Assembly: GCA_945860955.1 (NCBI GenBank)
Contig: CAMATH010000063.1
Coordinates: forward strand, 1 to 45,549
Length of the DNA: 45,549 nt
From: Planctomicrobium piriforme
GTDB lineage: Bacteria; Planctomycetota; Planctomycetia; Planctomycetales; Planctomycetaceae
Direction of reading: 5' to 3'
Shown: one piece after another, positions 36,345-44,733 of the stretch
Numbering within the stretch: position 1 is the stretch's first letter
Layout of the letters: every line of letters begins with the position of its first letter
The notes under the pieces: generated by a model
Databases searched by the model: none
The model's input: the letters and a program-made list of their open reading frames with translations, nothing else
What the model was told of the DNA's origin: nothing
Made by a program: the position numbers and the translations under genes

Positions 36345-37059
36345 GTCCTCTTCAAATCCAGTCGCCGGGGCGACTTCAATCCAATCGCGAGGGCGATTGG
36401 GCGGGGGACCAGCCAAACCACGCGTTCACGCGTGAAACGGCTGATTCGCCCGCAACTCGGGTAGGCTCACTTCGAGGCGTTGTGCGTCGACAGTGAATTC
36501 AGTGATGAGAGGCGATCCGGTCGCGGTTCGCCTGTGGGGGTGGGCAATGTGCTTGAGACACCGGCAGCAGGCAAAAGGTTCCGTCACCAAACTCTACGTT
36601 CCAATTCGCCGCACAGATCAAAGGATTTCGCGTGCGCGAGCCATTTTTCTGGTAAGCGAGTTAGTTTTGGTTCCCTGGCTCTTGTCGCAACCTGCCTGTC
36701 TCAATGGAGTTGCGTTGGTACCGCCAAAGATCGCGACAATCTTGTCGCATGTGTCGTCCTGGCGATCCGGTCTGCCGTGTTTTGCAACAGTGGCATTCTA
36801 GGAGTGCAGTCAACAGATGGAAACCCCCTGCGGTTACTACAGGCTTTCCACAGAATCTTTGTGGGTCGCGCGTTCGGAATGGTTGGGTGGGAGGGCGTTT
36901 CGGGTCTGGGGAGATTCGTTATACTCGCCGCAGCAGGCAACGAACCCCCCCTGATTCAACGGTCACTGGCCCGGGGGCATTCCCGCCGCCTCCGACCACG
37001 TCGGCCACATTCTCACTCTCGACAATTCAGACATTCGGGTCGAAACAGGAACACACAGG
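36345..37059. other. Intergenic region between divergent genes
   Basis: About 0.7 kb between the STAS gene (minus) and the epimerase gene (plus). Plus-strand frames here (for example 36480-37256, 36704-37063) show no domain and overlap the epimerase start. I see no repeat or terminator. The base composition is slightly lower in G+C around 36640-36850, where promoters may lie. Confidence 0.4.
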
Positions 37060-37998
37060 ATGAACAGCGTTCATGTGATCGATTCCCACACGGGAGGCGA
37101 ACCCACGCGGATTGTGATTGCCGGCGGTCCCGACCTGGGGACCGGTTCACTCGCCGAGCGGCGCGAGCGATTCCGTTCCGAATTCGACCTGTTCCGGTCG
37201 GCGGTCGTCAACGAGCCGCGCGGTTCCGACGTGCTGGTGGGGGCGATTCTGTGTGAACCGGTCGATCCCGCCAACACCGCAGGCGTGATCTTTTTCAACA
37301 ACGTCGGCGTACTCAACATGTGCGGCCATGGCACGATCGGTCTGGCGGTCACGCTCGGTCGACTCGGCCGGATCGCCGCCGGCGTGCATCGCATCGAGAC
37401 ACCAGTCGGCGTGGTCACCGTGGAATACGACGGTGCCCACACCGCGACGATTGAAAACGTCCCGAGTTGGCGTCACGCGAAACAGGTTCCGGTCGAAGTG
37501 GAAGGATTGGGGACAATCCATGGCGACATCGCCTGGGGGGGGAACTGGTTCTTTCTGGTCAACGACCACGGACAGGACTTGGAACTGTCCCGCGTTGAGA
37601 CTCTGACCGATGTCGCCTGGCGCATTCGGCAGGCCTTGGAGCGTGAGGGAATCAACGGGGCCGACGGCGGGGAAATCGATCACATCGAACTCTTCGGCCC
37701 CCCCGCGGCGAACGAGAATCACAGTCGCAATTTTGTGCTGTGTCCCGGCAAGGCGTACGATCGTTCCCCGTGTGGAACGGGAACGAGCGCCAAACTCGCC
37801 TGTCTGCACGCCGACGGCAAATTGGCGCAAGGGCAGATCTGGCGACAGGAGAGCATTTTGGGAAGCGTGTTCGAGGGATGGGTGCGAGAGGCCGCCGGCA
37901 AGGTCGTCCCCAGTGTGCGCGGCACCGCGTACGTCACCGCGGAAGCGACTTTGCTGCTCGACCCGGCCGATCCTTTCCAGATGGGGATTCGATCGTGA
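37060..37998 (+). CDS. 4-hydroxyproline 2-epimerase (proline racemase family)
   Basis: A 312-aa enzyme of the proline racemase family (PF05544). Two cysteines act as acid and base: Cys88 in [11 protein letters not shown] and Cys239 in [12 protein letters not shown]. Having Cys at both places fits 4-hydroxyproline 2-epimerase or proline racemase and not the Thr-containing dehydratase group. It interconverts trans-4-hydroxy-L-proline and cis-4-hydroxy-D-proline in the cytoplasm. The next gene overlaps by four bases (GTGA) and encodes a D-amino-acid dehydrogenase type flavoprotein, which supports the hydroxyproline reading. ATG at 37060 follows a weak AGGA site. Confidence 0.9.
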   Translation: MNSVHVIDSHTGGEPTRIVIAGGPDLGTGSLAERRERFRSEFDLFRSAVVNEPRGSDVLVGAILCEPVDPANTAGVIFFNNVGVLNMCGHGTIGLAVTLGRLGRIAAGVHRIETPVGVVTVEYDGAHTATIENVPSWRHAKQVPVEVEGLGTIHGDIAWGGNWFFLVNDHGQDLELSRVETLTDVAWRIRQALEREGINGADGGEIDHIELFGPPAANENHSRNFVLCPGKAYDRSPCGTGTSAKLACLHADGKLAQGQIWRQESILGSVFEGWVREAAGKVVPSVRGTAYVTAEATLLLDPADPFQMGIRS

Positions 37999-39254
37999 GC
38001 GAGTTGCCAAGACATGTGTTGATTATCGGCGGAGGCATCGTCGGGGCGTCGTGCGCCTACGCCTTGCAGCGAACCGGTGCCCGGGTGACCATTGTCGACA
38101 AGGGCAAATTCGGCGCGGCCTGTTCGCACGCGAATTGTGGTTACATCTGCCCCAGTCATGTGCTTCCGCTGGCGGAGCCGGGGGCGATCGGCCGATCGTT
38201 GCGGGCAATGGTGAAGCCCAATTCCCCCTTCACGATCAAGCCCCGGCTCGATCCCGCGCTCTGGAGTTGGCTCTTGGGGTTCGTGCGGAAGTGCAATGAA
38301 CGCGACATGCTGACATCGGGCCGGGCGCTCCATCCGATTCTGGAATCGTCGCTCGCGCTGTATCGACAATTCATCGCCGAGGAACAGGTTCAGTGTGAAT
38401 GGGAAGAACGGGGGCTGATGTTCGCGTACAAATCCCCGGCCGAGTTCGAGGCGTACGGCAAAACGAACGACCTCCTGGCGCGGGAATTTCAATTGCCCGC
38501 GGAAAAGTTGACCGGTTCCGCCCTGCGCGAGCGCGAGCCGGCCTTGCGCGACGATTTGGCGGGGGGCTGGTTTTATCACGACGACGCTCACGTGCGGCCC
38601 GACCGGTTGATGAGTGAACTGCGACGGTTGCTCGAATCGCGCGGGACGGTGATTCGCGAACAGTGTGAGTTCCAGGGATTCACGGGGGATGGCGTGAGTC
38701 TACGCGGGGCGAAGTGTGGTTCGGAGGAGATTGTCGCGGACGCCTTTGTGGTGGCTGCCGGAGCGTGGTCCCCGCTGTTGCAACAGCATTTGCGGTGCAA
38801 ACTTCCGATTCAGCCCGGCAAGGGATACTCGATCACGATGCGCCGGCCCGAGATCTGCCCCAAAATCCCCATGATCTTTCCTGAGACCCGGGTCGCGGTC
38901 ACCCCCTTCACCTCGGGCTATCGGCTGGGGTCGACGATGGAATTCGCCGGCTACGACACAACGATCAACCGCAGTCGACTCAAGCTGTTGCGCGATGGAG
39001 CCGAACCGTATTTGAAGGAACCGTATTGCGACCCGGTCGAAGAGGAATGGTGGGGCTGGCGACCAATGACGTACGACAGCCTGCCGATCATTGACCGAGC
39101 ACCGATCGCCCCCAATGTCTTCATCGCGGCGGGCCACAGCATGCTGGGACTGACGCTGGGGGCGGCGACAGGAAAACTGATCGCCGAGCTGGTGAACGGC
39201 CAGACGCCCCATGTGGACATCGCCCCGTTTCGCGTGGCACGGTTCGGAAACTGA
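37995..39254 (+). CDS. FAD-dependent D-amino acid (hydroxyproline) dehydrogenase
   Basis: A 419-aa flavoprotein of the DAO family (PF01266). The N-terminal [20 protein letters not shown] is the FAD-binding Rossmann motif; [13 protein letters not shown] and the C-terminal [40 protein letters not shown] are standard for D-amino acid dehydrogenases (DadA-like). Its GTG start overlaps the stop of the epimerase gene (GTGA, 37995-37998), giving coupled translation. The likely reaction is oxidation of cis-4-hydroxy-D-proline to pyrroline-4-hydroxy-2-carboxylate, step two of hydroxyproline breakdown. The later enzymes (deaminase and semialdehyde dehydrogenase) are not in the window. Confidence 0.88.
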   Translation: MSELPRHVLIIGGGIVGASCAYALQRTGARVTIVDKGKFGAACSHANCGYICPSHVLPLAEPGAIGRSLRAMVKPNSPFTIKPRLDPALWSWLLGFVRKCNERDMLTSGRALHPILESSLALYRQFIAEEQVQCEWEERGLMFAYKSPAEFEAYGKTNDLLAREFQLPAEKLTGSALREREPALRDDLAGGWFYHDDAHVRPDRLMSELRRLLESRGTVIREQCEFQGFTGDGVSLRGAKCGSEEIVADAFVVAAGAWSPLLQQHLRCKLPIQPGKGYSITMRRPEICPKIPMIFPETRVAVTPFTSGYRLGSTMEFAGYDTTINRSRLKLLRDGAEPYLKEPYCDPVEEEWWGWRPMTYDSLPIIDRAPIAPNVFIAAGHSMLGLTLGAATGKLIAELVNGQTPHVDIAPFRVARFGN

Positions 39255-39667
39255 CCGCAGACTCCCGAATTCCACGGCGTCGTCTGTTTTCGCGATGGGA
39301 ACTGGGGCAATTCCTGGGGAATTGGCCCCGGAGACCCCATCCGGCTTGGGGACTGTCGAACCCGATGATCTTTGTTCGACGCGGGAAAACGCCGGTGCTG
39401 GCCACATGTCGCTCGAACCATGGAGTGCGGGATCTTGCTCCCGCCTTTCGTTCTTCCTTCCACGACACTCAACAGGCACGTTGAGCGTCGTGCGCGCCAT
39501 CATCGATCGCTCACTGGAATCGTCGATCGCCAGACCAGTACGATGTCGAGCCGGTTCGCTTGCAGCTCATCTCGCAACACCAGTCTTGCGCTGGGCGACA
39601 CGACTTCACGCGACCGAGAGCCGCCACACGCGAACTCGTACTCTGTCACCCGCAGGGAGTTGAATCG
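39255..39667. other. Intergenic region
   Basis: 413 bp between the flavoprotein and kelch genes. No gene, and only a small hairpin near 39428-39448 (GCGGGATCTTGCTCCCGC). Nothing else recognised. Confidence 0.35.
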
Positions 39668-40711
39668 ATGAACCTCGCCCGTTGCGTTGCGCTCCTGTTG
39701 ACGTTTGGTATTCCCTGGCCCGTGGCGCACGCGGATGAGCCGCGTTACGAGTGGCGCAACGTCACCCACAAGGCGGCGTTCGCCCCCCGCGACGGTGCCG
39801 GCGCGCTCACCTTTCAAGACCGAATGTGGCTGATCGGGGGCTGGAATCCGGGAGACAAGCAGGCGTTCCCCCGCATCTGCAACAACGAGGTCTGGAGCTC
39901 TCTCAACGGCAAAGAGTGGACTCTTGTCAAACCGAACACGTTTCTGAACGACCGCTTCGACTCCGCGAGCGACTGGGAAGGCCGCCACACGGCCGGGTAT
40001 GTCGTCTTCAAAGACAAGCTCTGGATCATTGGCGGCGACGTCAATCAGAAGCACTATCAGAACGACGTCTGGAGTTCGACGAACGGCAAGGAATGGACCT
40101 TCGTCAATCGAGGCAAACCAGTCCCCTGGGGACCCCGAGCGCTGCATTACACAGTGGTTCATCAGAACAAGATCTGGGTCATCGGCGGCCAGACAATGCC
40201 CGCGTTCAGCCCCAGTGACGAGATCTTCTATCGAGACGCCTGGACCACCACCGACGGCATCGAATGGCAGAAGGTCGACATGGAGGAACCCGCCTGGCCT
40301 CAACGCGGCATGATCGGCGGCAGCGCCGTCTTTCAGAACCGCATATGGATCCTGGGAGGGGGCACGTATGACACTCCCCAGATCCCCTCACGCCAGTTCT
40401 TCAATGACGTCTGGTCGAGCGCGGACGGAAAGAGCTGGAAACAACACGTCAAAGAAGCCCCCTGGGCTCCGCGACAGTACCATGACGTGGCCGTTTTTGA
40501 CGACCGTTTATGGGTACTCGAAGGCTATCAGGCACCGGACGGCAATCGAAACGACGTCTGGCACTCCGCCGACGGAATCCACTGGACCGAGATCCCCAAC
40601 ACCCCTTGGGACAAACGTCATGCGGCGAGTGTGTTCGTCCACCAGAACGCCCTCTGGATGGTCGCCGGCAACAACATGACCTCAGACGTCTGGAAGCTGG
40701 TGCGGAAGTAG
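39668..40711 (+). CDS. Secreted kelch-repeat beta-propeller protein
   Basis: A 347-aa protein with a signal peptide (MNLARCVALLLTFGIPWPVA, cleavage near HADE). The mature part is made of six repeats of about 50-60 residues, each pairing a 'LWIIGG' strand with a 'NDVWSSxNGKxWTxV' strand (WLIGGWNPGDKQ; LWIIGGDVNQKHYQNDVWSS; IWVIGG; IWILGGGTY..FFNDVWSSAD; LWVLEGYQ; LWMVAGNN), i.e. a six-bladed kelch propeller. No catalytic residues can be assigned. ATG at 39668 has GGGAG about 8 nt upstream. Confidence 0.88.
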   Translation: MNLARCVALLLTFGIPWPVAHADEPRYEWRNVTHKAAFAPRDGAGALTFQDRMWLIGGWNPGDKQAFPRICNNEVWSSLNGKEWTLVKPNTFLNDRFDSASDWEGRHTAGYVVFKDKLWIIGGDVNQKHYQNDVWSSTNGKEWTFVNRGKPVPWGPRALHYTVVHQNKIWVIGGQTMPAFSPSDEIFYRDAWTTTDGIEWQKVDMEEPAWPQRGMIGGSAVFQNRIWILGGGTYDTPQIPSRQFFNDVWSSADGKSWKQHVKEAPWAPRQYHDVAVFDDRLWVLEGYQAPDGNRNDVWHSADGIHWTEIPNTPWDKRHAASVFVHQNALWMVAGNNMTSDVWKLVRK

Positions 40712-40887
40712 TCAACGAATTGACAATATCCAGCAGTTCGTCAGCCCGGTCAACGGCTACAAGTTCACCGAGGAGTACAACGTTCAACATCTGAAGTCGA
40801 ACTGTCGCGATCGTACGAGACGGGCGATCCCCTGGCCGCCGAACGGCACAACCAGCCTCAGCCATGAGAAACGACCGTTCAACGCCC

Positions 40888-41011
40888 AGCCCCAAAGGGG
40901 CGTCATTCGATAGCCAAGGGCGGAGCCCCGCGTTCGATTGCGCCGAGCGTCAGGGCGTTGCCCTGGCGCTCGGCTCCACCCTGGGCTATCGAATGACGCC
41001 CCGTAGGGGCT
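40888..41011. repeat. REP-like inverted repeat, copy A (about 40-bp arms)
   Basis: Left arm 40888-40927 (AGCCCCAAAGGGGCGTCATT, then CGATAGCCAAGGGCGGAGCC) and right arm 40972-41011 (GGCTCCACCCTGGGCTATCG, then AATGACGCCCCGTAGGGGCT) are reverse complements with a few mismatches, separated by about 44 bp. Same family as 10185-10245, 41165-41290 and 42430-42570. Confidence 0.8.
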
Positions 41012-41164
41012 ACGCACGCGTGGCGACCGCGTCGATTGCATCGCTGGCGGTGGCGCGGATGCCACACGCACGCCGCTCCCGAAAACCCCGCACAACGCAT
41101 CGAACCCGAGGCACATCGAACAAGAGGCGCATCGAACACGGGGCACAACGACCGCCAAAGACGC

Positions 41165-41290
41165 AGCCCCAACGGGGCGGAATTCGATAGCCCAGGGCGT
41201 AGCCCCGCGTCTGGGCGCAGCCCAGATCCGGGGCGGAGCCCTGGGTTCGACGCCCCCACACCGACGACAAGCCCCAACGGGGCGCAACCC
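41165..41290. repeat. REP-like repeat, copy B
   Basis: Carries the same words as copy A in the order AGCCCCAACGGGGCGGAATT, GATAGCCCAGGGCGTAGCCC, then GGGCGGAGCCCTGGG and AAGCCCCAACGGGGCGCAAC. It is less regular than copy A. Confidence 0.65.
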
Positions 41291-41709
41291 GAAACGGCAC
41301 GGTCATCGAACGCCGAGACCATGACAACGCGGCGTTGATCACGTTCGGCGAAACGGCGATGTTGGAACGATCCGTGGACATCACGTGCAAGTCGCGAGAT
41401 TCGGTTGCGCCCTGCCAGTGTTGTGGCGGGTATTTGACAACGATCTCGCGGTCACGAATTCCCGTATTCAAGCGGCGGAATGCCGGGCCGATTGTGGTTC
41501 GGGTCCGGTGACGGGGTGAATCGAGTCCATCCCTTACTTTTCTACAGGAACTCCCGGTCATCATCGGCAGTCGAACCACTTACGACCTGCGGCTTGTTGT
41601 TCCGGCCCGCCGCGGAGATTTCACTCAGGCCGTTGGTCGACGATGGCCCGCGTTGGGCTGCGAAATGCCAGCGCGCTCGGTTTCCGTTCCAATCCTGGGG
41701 GCGAACCCC

Positions 41710-41917
41710 GGTGACACCCACCAGCGAGCCTGAGAAATCTCTGACCAATCGCCGGAACCTCCGTGTACGGAATCTGCTTCGCACAACTCGCGTTACGCCC
41801 ATCGGCCACGACGCATCACCTGCGACAGATTCCGCAGAATGCGTTGTAACTTGCTGTTCAGCAAGCGGTTATGTGATTCGGAGGGAGACTGTCCATTTCT
41901 GACTGGTGGGTGTCACC
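41710..41917. repeat. 15-bp inverted repeats bounding a 178-bp core (possible MITE-like remnant)
   Basis: GGTGACACCCACCAG at 41710-41724 is exactly repeated in inverted orientation at 41903-41917 (CTGGTGGGTGTCACC). No gene lies between. No flanking target-site duplication was noticed. Confidence 0.5.
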
Positions 41918-41931
41918 CGGCTCACTACGCC

Positions 41932-42345
41932 CAGGGGGTGAAGGCGAACGTACTGTTCTTCGACGCCAAGCCGGCCCAGGAAAAGGCGTGGACGAAAACG
42001 CTGTGGGTCTACGACCTGCGGACGAACCGCCACTTCACCCAGAAGACGAACCCACTGAAGCGGGAAGACCTCGACGAGTTCGTGGCCTGCTACAAGCCGG
42101 GGGGCCGCCACAAACGCAAGGCGACCTTCAGCGACGCGACCCCTGACGGGCGCTGGCGATCGTACGACTACGAAGAGCTGCTGAAGCGCGACAAGTTGAA
42201 CCTCGACATCTTCTGGCTCCGCGATCAGACCCTTGAAGACTCCGACGACCTCCCCGACCCCGACATCCTGGCCCAGGAGATCGCCGACGACCTGCAGGCG
42301 GCGCTGGAGCAGTTCACAGCGATTGCGGAGAAGTTGAAGCGGTGA
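41932..42345 (+). pseudogene. C-terminal fragment of a type I restriction-modification M subunit (HsdM)
   Basis: About 137 residues from GVKANVLFFDAKPAQEKAWT through KTLWVYDLRTNRHFTQKTNP, LKREDLDEFVACYKPGG, YDYEELLKRDKLNLDIFWLR to LQAALEQFTAIAEKLKR. This is the conserved C-terminal helical end of HsdM N6-adenine methyltransferases. The methyltransferase core with NPPF and the SAM-binding motif is missing, and no hsdS or hsdR is near, so this is a dead remnant. The frame opens at 41839, but the first 30 residues have no similarity. Confidence 0.82.
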
Positions 42346-42890
42346 ACGCCCCCTATCGCTACCATTATTGATCCAACGGACCACGTCCATCATCCGGGAG
42401 ATCCGATGACATCGTGTGCGTGTCGTGTGATTCGGTTGCGCCCCGTTGGGGCTTTACGGATGTGTTGTGGTGGAACGCGACCCAGGGCTGCGCCGAGGGC
42501 CAGGGCGTTGCCCTGTCGCTCGGCTCCACCCTGGGCTTTCGAATGCCGCCCCGTTGGGGCTACACCTGCGGGCAGAAAGGGCGGGCAGAAAGGGTTCAGG
42601 TCTCTTTGCGGTTGCGCCCACTTGGGGATCCGGAACAGATTGAGTCAAATTTTGTACAGGTGTCTGGTCCCGCGAGCAGGAAGAACAGAGCCAGCCTAGA
42701 AAATCGAACCTTGGAGCCGCAGTCGGGAGTAGAACGGCAAGGCCAATTCCGACAACACGTTGCGTTCAGGTCGACGATCCGGTGCCGGGGCGGGAAGCGA
42801 TGCCTTCATCCATTGGATGGCTCCGATTTTTGCCCGTATACTCTGTGTGGCCTTGGATTCCCTGTTCACCGCAGACCATCGACGACTCCC
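42346..42890. other. Intergenic region with REP-like copy C
   Basis: 545 bp before the UPF0126 gene. A REP-like unit at about 42430-42570 contains CCCCGTTGGGGC, CCCAGGGC, ACCCTGGGC and GCCCCGTTGGGGCTAC in the arrangement of the copies at 40.9 and 41.2 kb. The long plus-strand frame from 42414 that crosses it is a read-through into the UPF0126 gene. Confidence 0.6.
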
Positions 42891-43559
42891 ATGGAAGATC
42901 CGTTTCTGCTCCCTCCTTTCATCGAGTACTTCGCGACGTTTCTCTACGGTGTGACGGGGGCGCTGCTGGGGGCCAGGCGGGGTTACGCGATTCTGGGAAT
43001 CCTCTCGCTGGCGATCGTTTCCGCCACTGGCGGCGGATTGCTGCGCGATGGCCTGTTTTTGCAACACGGTCCGCCCGTGCTTGTGCGCTCACCCGAATAT
43101 CTCTATCTCAGCACGGCGGCCGGGACGGTGGTGATGCTCTTCGGCCGGCGGGTGCAGCGGTTGCCGCAGTTCGATGCGATCGTGGGTACGGTCGACGCCC
43201 TCGGACTGGGGGCCTACGCCGTCGTCGGGATGGATCGCGCGACGGCGGCGGGGCTCAGTTCTCCTGGGGTGGTAGTCGTCGGAATGGTGAACGCGGTCGG
43301 CGGGAGCCTGTTGCGCGACGTGCTCATTCGCAGAGAGCCAAACCTGTTTCGCCCGGGGACTCTCGAAGAGTCGGCGGCATTCATCGGTTGCCTGACGTTT
43401 CTGGCCGCGACTCGCTGGACCGACCTTCCCAACATTCCCGTCGCCTGGTTTACCATCGGCCTGGTGTTTTTGATTCGCATCCTGGCGATTCGCTACCAGA
43501 TCCAAACGCGGCCGTTGCGCGACTTTGAGGAGTTCTGGAAAGAAAGAGGGGGGAATTGA
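42891..43559 (+). CDS. UPF0126/TRIC-like integral membrane protein (glycine transporter family)
   Basis: A 222-aa inner-membrane protein with about seven hydrophobic segments and an internal duplication, as in the UPF0126 (YicG/YadS) family related to TRIC cation channels; some members are reported to take up glycine. Repeat 1: FLYGVTGALLGARRGYAILG and SATGGGLLRDGLF. Repeat 2: DALGLGAYAVVGMDRA and GMVNAVGGSLLRDVLIRREP. The paired GGGLLRD signature is decisive for the family. The ATG at 42891 starts just before the first helix; the longer frame to 42414 is rejected. Confidence 0.9.
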   Translation: MEDPFLLPPFIEYFATFLYGVTGALLGARRGYAILGILSLAIVSATGGGLLRDGLFLQHGPPVLVRSPEYLYLSTAAGTVVMLFGRRVQRLPQFDAIVGTVDALGLGAYAVVGMDRATAAGLSSPGVVVVGMVNAVGGSLLRDVLIRREPNLFRPGTLEESAAFIGCLTFLAATRWTDLPNIPVAWFTIGLVFLIRILAIRYQIQTRPLRDFEEFWKERGGN

Positions 43560-43782
43560 GGTTGGCTTGCATTCGACCAAAGTCGGAATCGCCCGCTGTA
43601 TCAATCGCTCATCAACAACTCTTCCTTATCTTCCAATTGTCATCTTCGTTGAGGGCACAGGACGGGGCCACCCACACAGTACTACTCCGATTCGACTGGG
43701 CTACACGGTTCTCAAGTTCCGTCACGGGATTCGCCCGAATGCGTAACCGGTTTTTCTGACAGAATTTTGATCGGGTGATCCC
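43560..43782. other. Short intergenic stretch before the transposase remnant
   Basis: 223 bp, no gene recognised. AT-richer than its surroundings around 43610-43660. Confidence 0.3.
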
Positions 43783-43950
43783 ATGGCACGAATTCCGCGA
43801 AGGCTGCTGATTGGTCGGACCAAGCTCGCGGTCGATCGCTGCATCAACCGCTGCGTCCGCCGGAAGCGTTTTATGGGGGATGACCCCTACTCTGGCCAGT
43901 CGTAGGATCAACGCAAAACGTGGCTCGTTGGCCGAATGGTGGAACTCGCC
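43783..43950 (+). pseudogene. Fragment of a REP-associated (IS200-like) tyrosine transposase
   Basis: ATG at 43783 begins MARIPRRLLIGRTKLAVDRC, INRCVRRKRFMGDDPYSGQS, then an in-frame TAG where a Tyr is expected, then DQRKTWLVGRMVELA. I recognise the N-terminus of the Y1-type (RAYT) transposases common in planctomycetes, in which a 'MARI.R....CINRCVRR.FLCG.DP.SG.SYEHR..WI..RL.ELA' pattern starts the protein. Only about 55 residues remain; similarity ends where the 207-bp tandem repeat begins. The HUH motif and catalytic Tyr are lost. Confidence 0.65.
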
Positions 43951-44571
43951 GTTCCTACGACGCCTCGGTCTGGACGTCTTCGGCAGAGTCGAGTGGAGAC
44001 AGATTGAAACTGCGAATCGAAAGCGGCTGCTCGACCGACGATGAAGTCAAAGGACGGGTCACGTTGACCGACCCAGCCGCCGGCTGCGCCGTCGGGCGCG
44101 ACGCCGCAGGAGCGTCGTCGCGACAACAGGGCGTCGTCGCGCCATGTGGCGGACGGCGTTCCTACGACGCCGCGGTCTCGGCGTCTTCGGCAGAGTCGAG
44201 TGGAGACAGATTGAAACTGCGAATCGGAAGCGGCTGCTCGCACGACGATGAAGTCAAAGGACGGGGTCACGTTGACCGACCCAGCCGCCGGCTGCGCCGT
44301 CGGGCGCGACGCCGCGGAGCGTCGTCGCGACAACAGGGCGTCGTCGCGACAAGTGGCGGACGGCGTTCCTACGACGCCGCGGTCTGGACGTCTTCGGCAA
44401 AGTTGAGTGGAGACAGATTGAAACTGCGAATCGAAAGCGGCTGCTCGCGCGACGGTGAAGTCCAAAGACGGGTGACGTTTTCCGACCCAACCGCCGGCTG
44501 CGCCGTCGGGCGCGACGCCGCAGGAGCGTCGTCGCGACAATACGGGCGTCGTCGCGACATTTTCCCCCCGA
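43951..44571. repeat. Three tandem copies of a 207-bp repeat
   Basis: The marker GTTCCTACGACGCC begins at 43951, 44158 and 44365, exactly 207 bp apart. Copies share GGAGACAGATTGAAACTGCG, CCGGCTGCGCCGTCGGGCGC and GAGCGTCGTCGCGACAA. Copy 2 has one inserted base (ACGGGGTCACG) and one deleted base (GCCGCGGAGC), so a frame running through all copies is disturbed inside copy 2. That argues against it being coding. Both strands stay open because 207 is a multiple of three and the unit is G+C-rich. Confidence 0.9.
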
Positions 44572-44733
44572 GCTGGCCCTCTTTTGCCGCTTCGTACCCT
44601 CTCCCCCACCCCAAACAGCCAAAAAATGAAAAAACGTCCACTGTTCTCTTGAATCTAAAAAAATACATGCGTATACTGGAACATATAGGCACACACACAG
44701 CGCAGTTCAACCTGACTTTGAGCGAGGTGTTCC
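44572..44733. other. Upstream region of the ATPase-like gene
   Basis: 162 bp, with an A-rich stretch (44619-44660) and a run of short repeats (ACACACACA near 44690). No gene. GAGGT at about 44724 lies 5 nt before the ATG of the next gene. Confidence 0.4.

Larger units (their letters stand above)
40712..41931. other. Gene-poor region with palindromic repeats and gene debris
   Basis: About 1.2 kb without a convincing gene. 40729-40912 has a plus-strand stretch (QQFVSPVNGYKFTEEYNVQH) that looks protein-like but matches nothing I know. 40888-41290 holds two REP-like palindromic units. 41542-41802 (minus) and 41480-41902 (plus) are open frames with Arg-rich translations that overlap an inverted-repeat-bounded unit (41710-41917). 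The first bases of an hsdM remnant follow. Confidence 0.5.

Noticed and set aside
36480-37256. 258-aa plus-strand frame upstream of the epimerase
   Set aside because: It overlaps the epimerase start in another frame and its translation has no domain.
41480-41902. 140-aa plus-strand frame and its 86-aa minus-strand counterpart
   Set aside because: No ribosome site, no recognisable domain, and both cross the inverted repeat; treated as part of a repeat-like element.
43951-44571. CRISPR array
   Set aside because: The units are 207 bp and contiguous with no spacer sequences and no cas genes nearby.
43908-44609. Long minus-strand frame across the tandem repeats
   Set aside because: Same reason as for the plus strand; no domain and no ribosome site.
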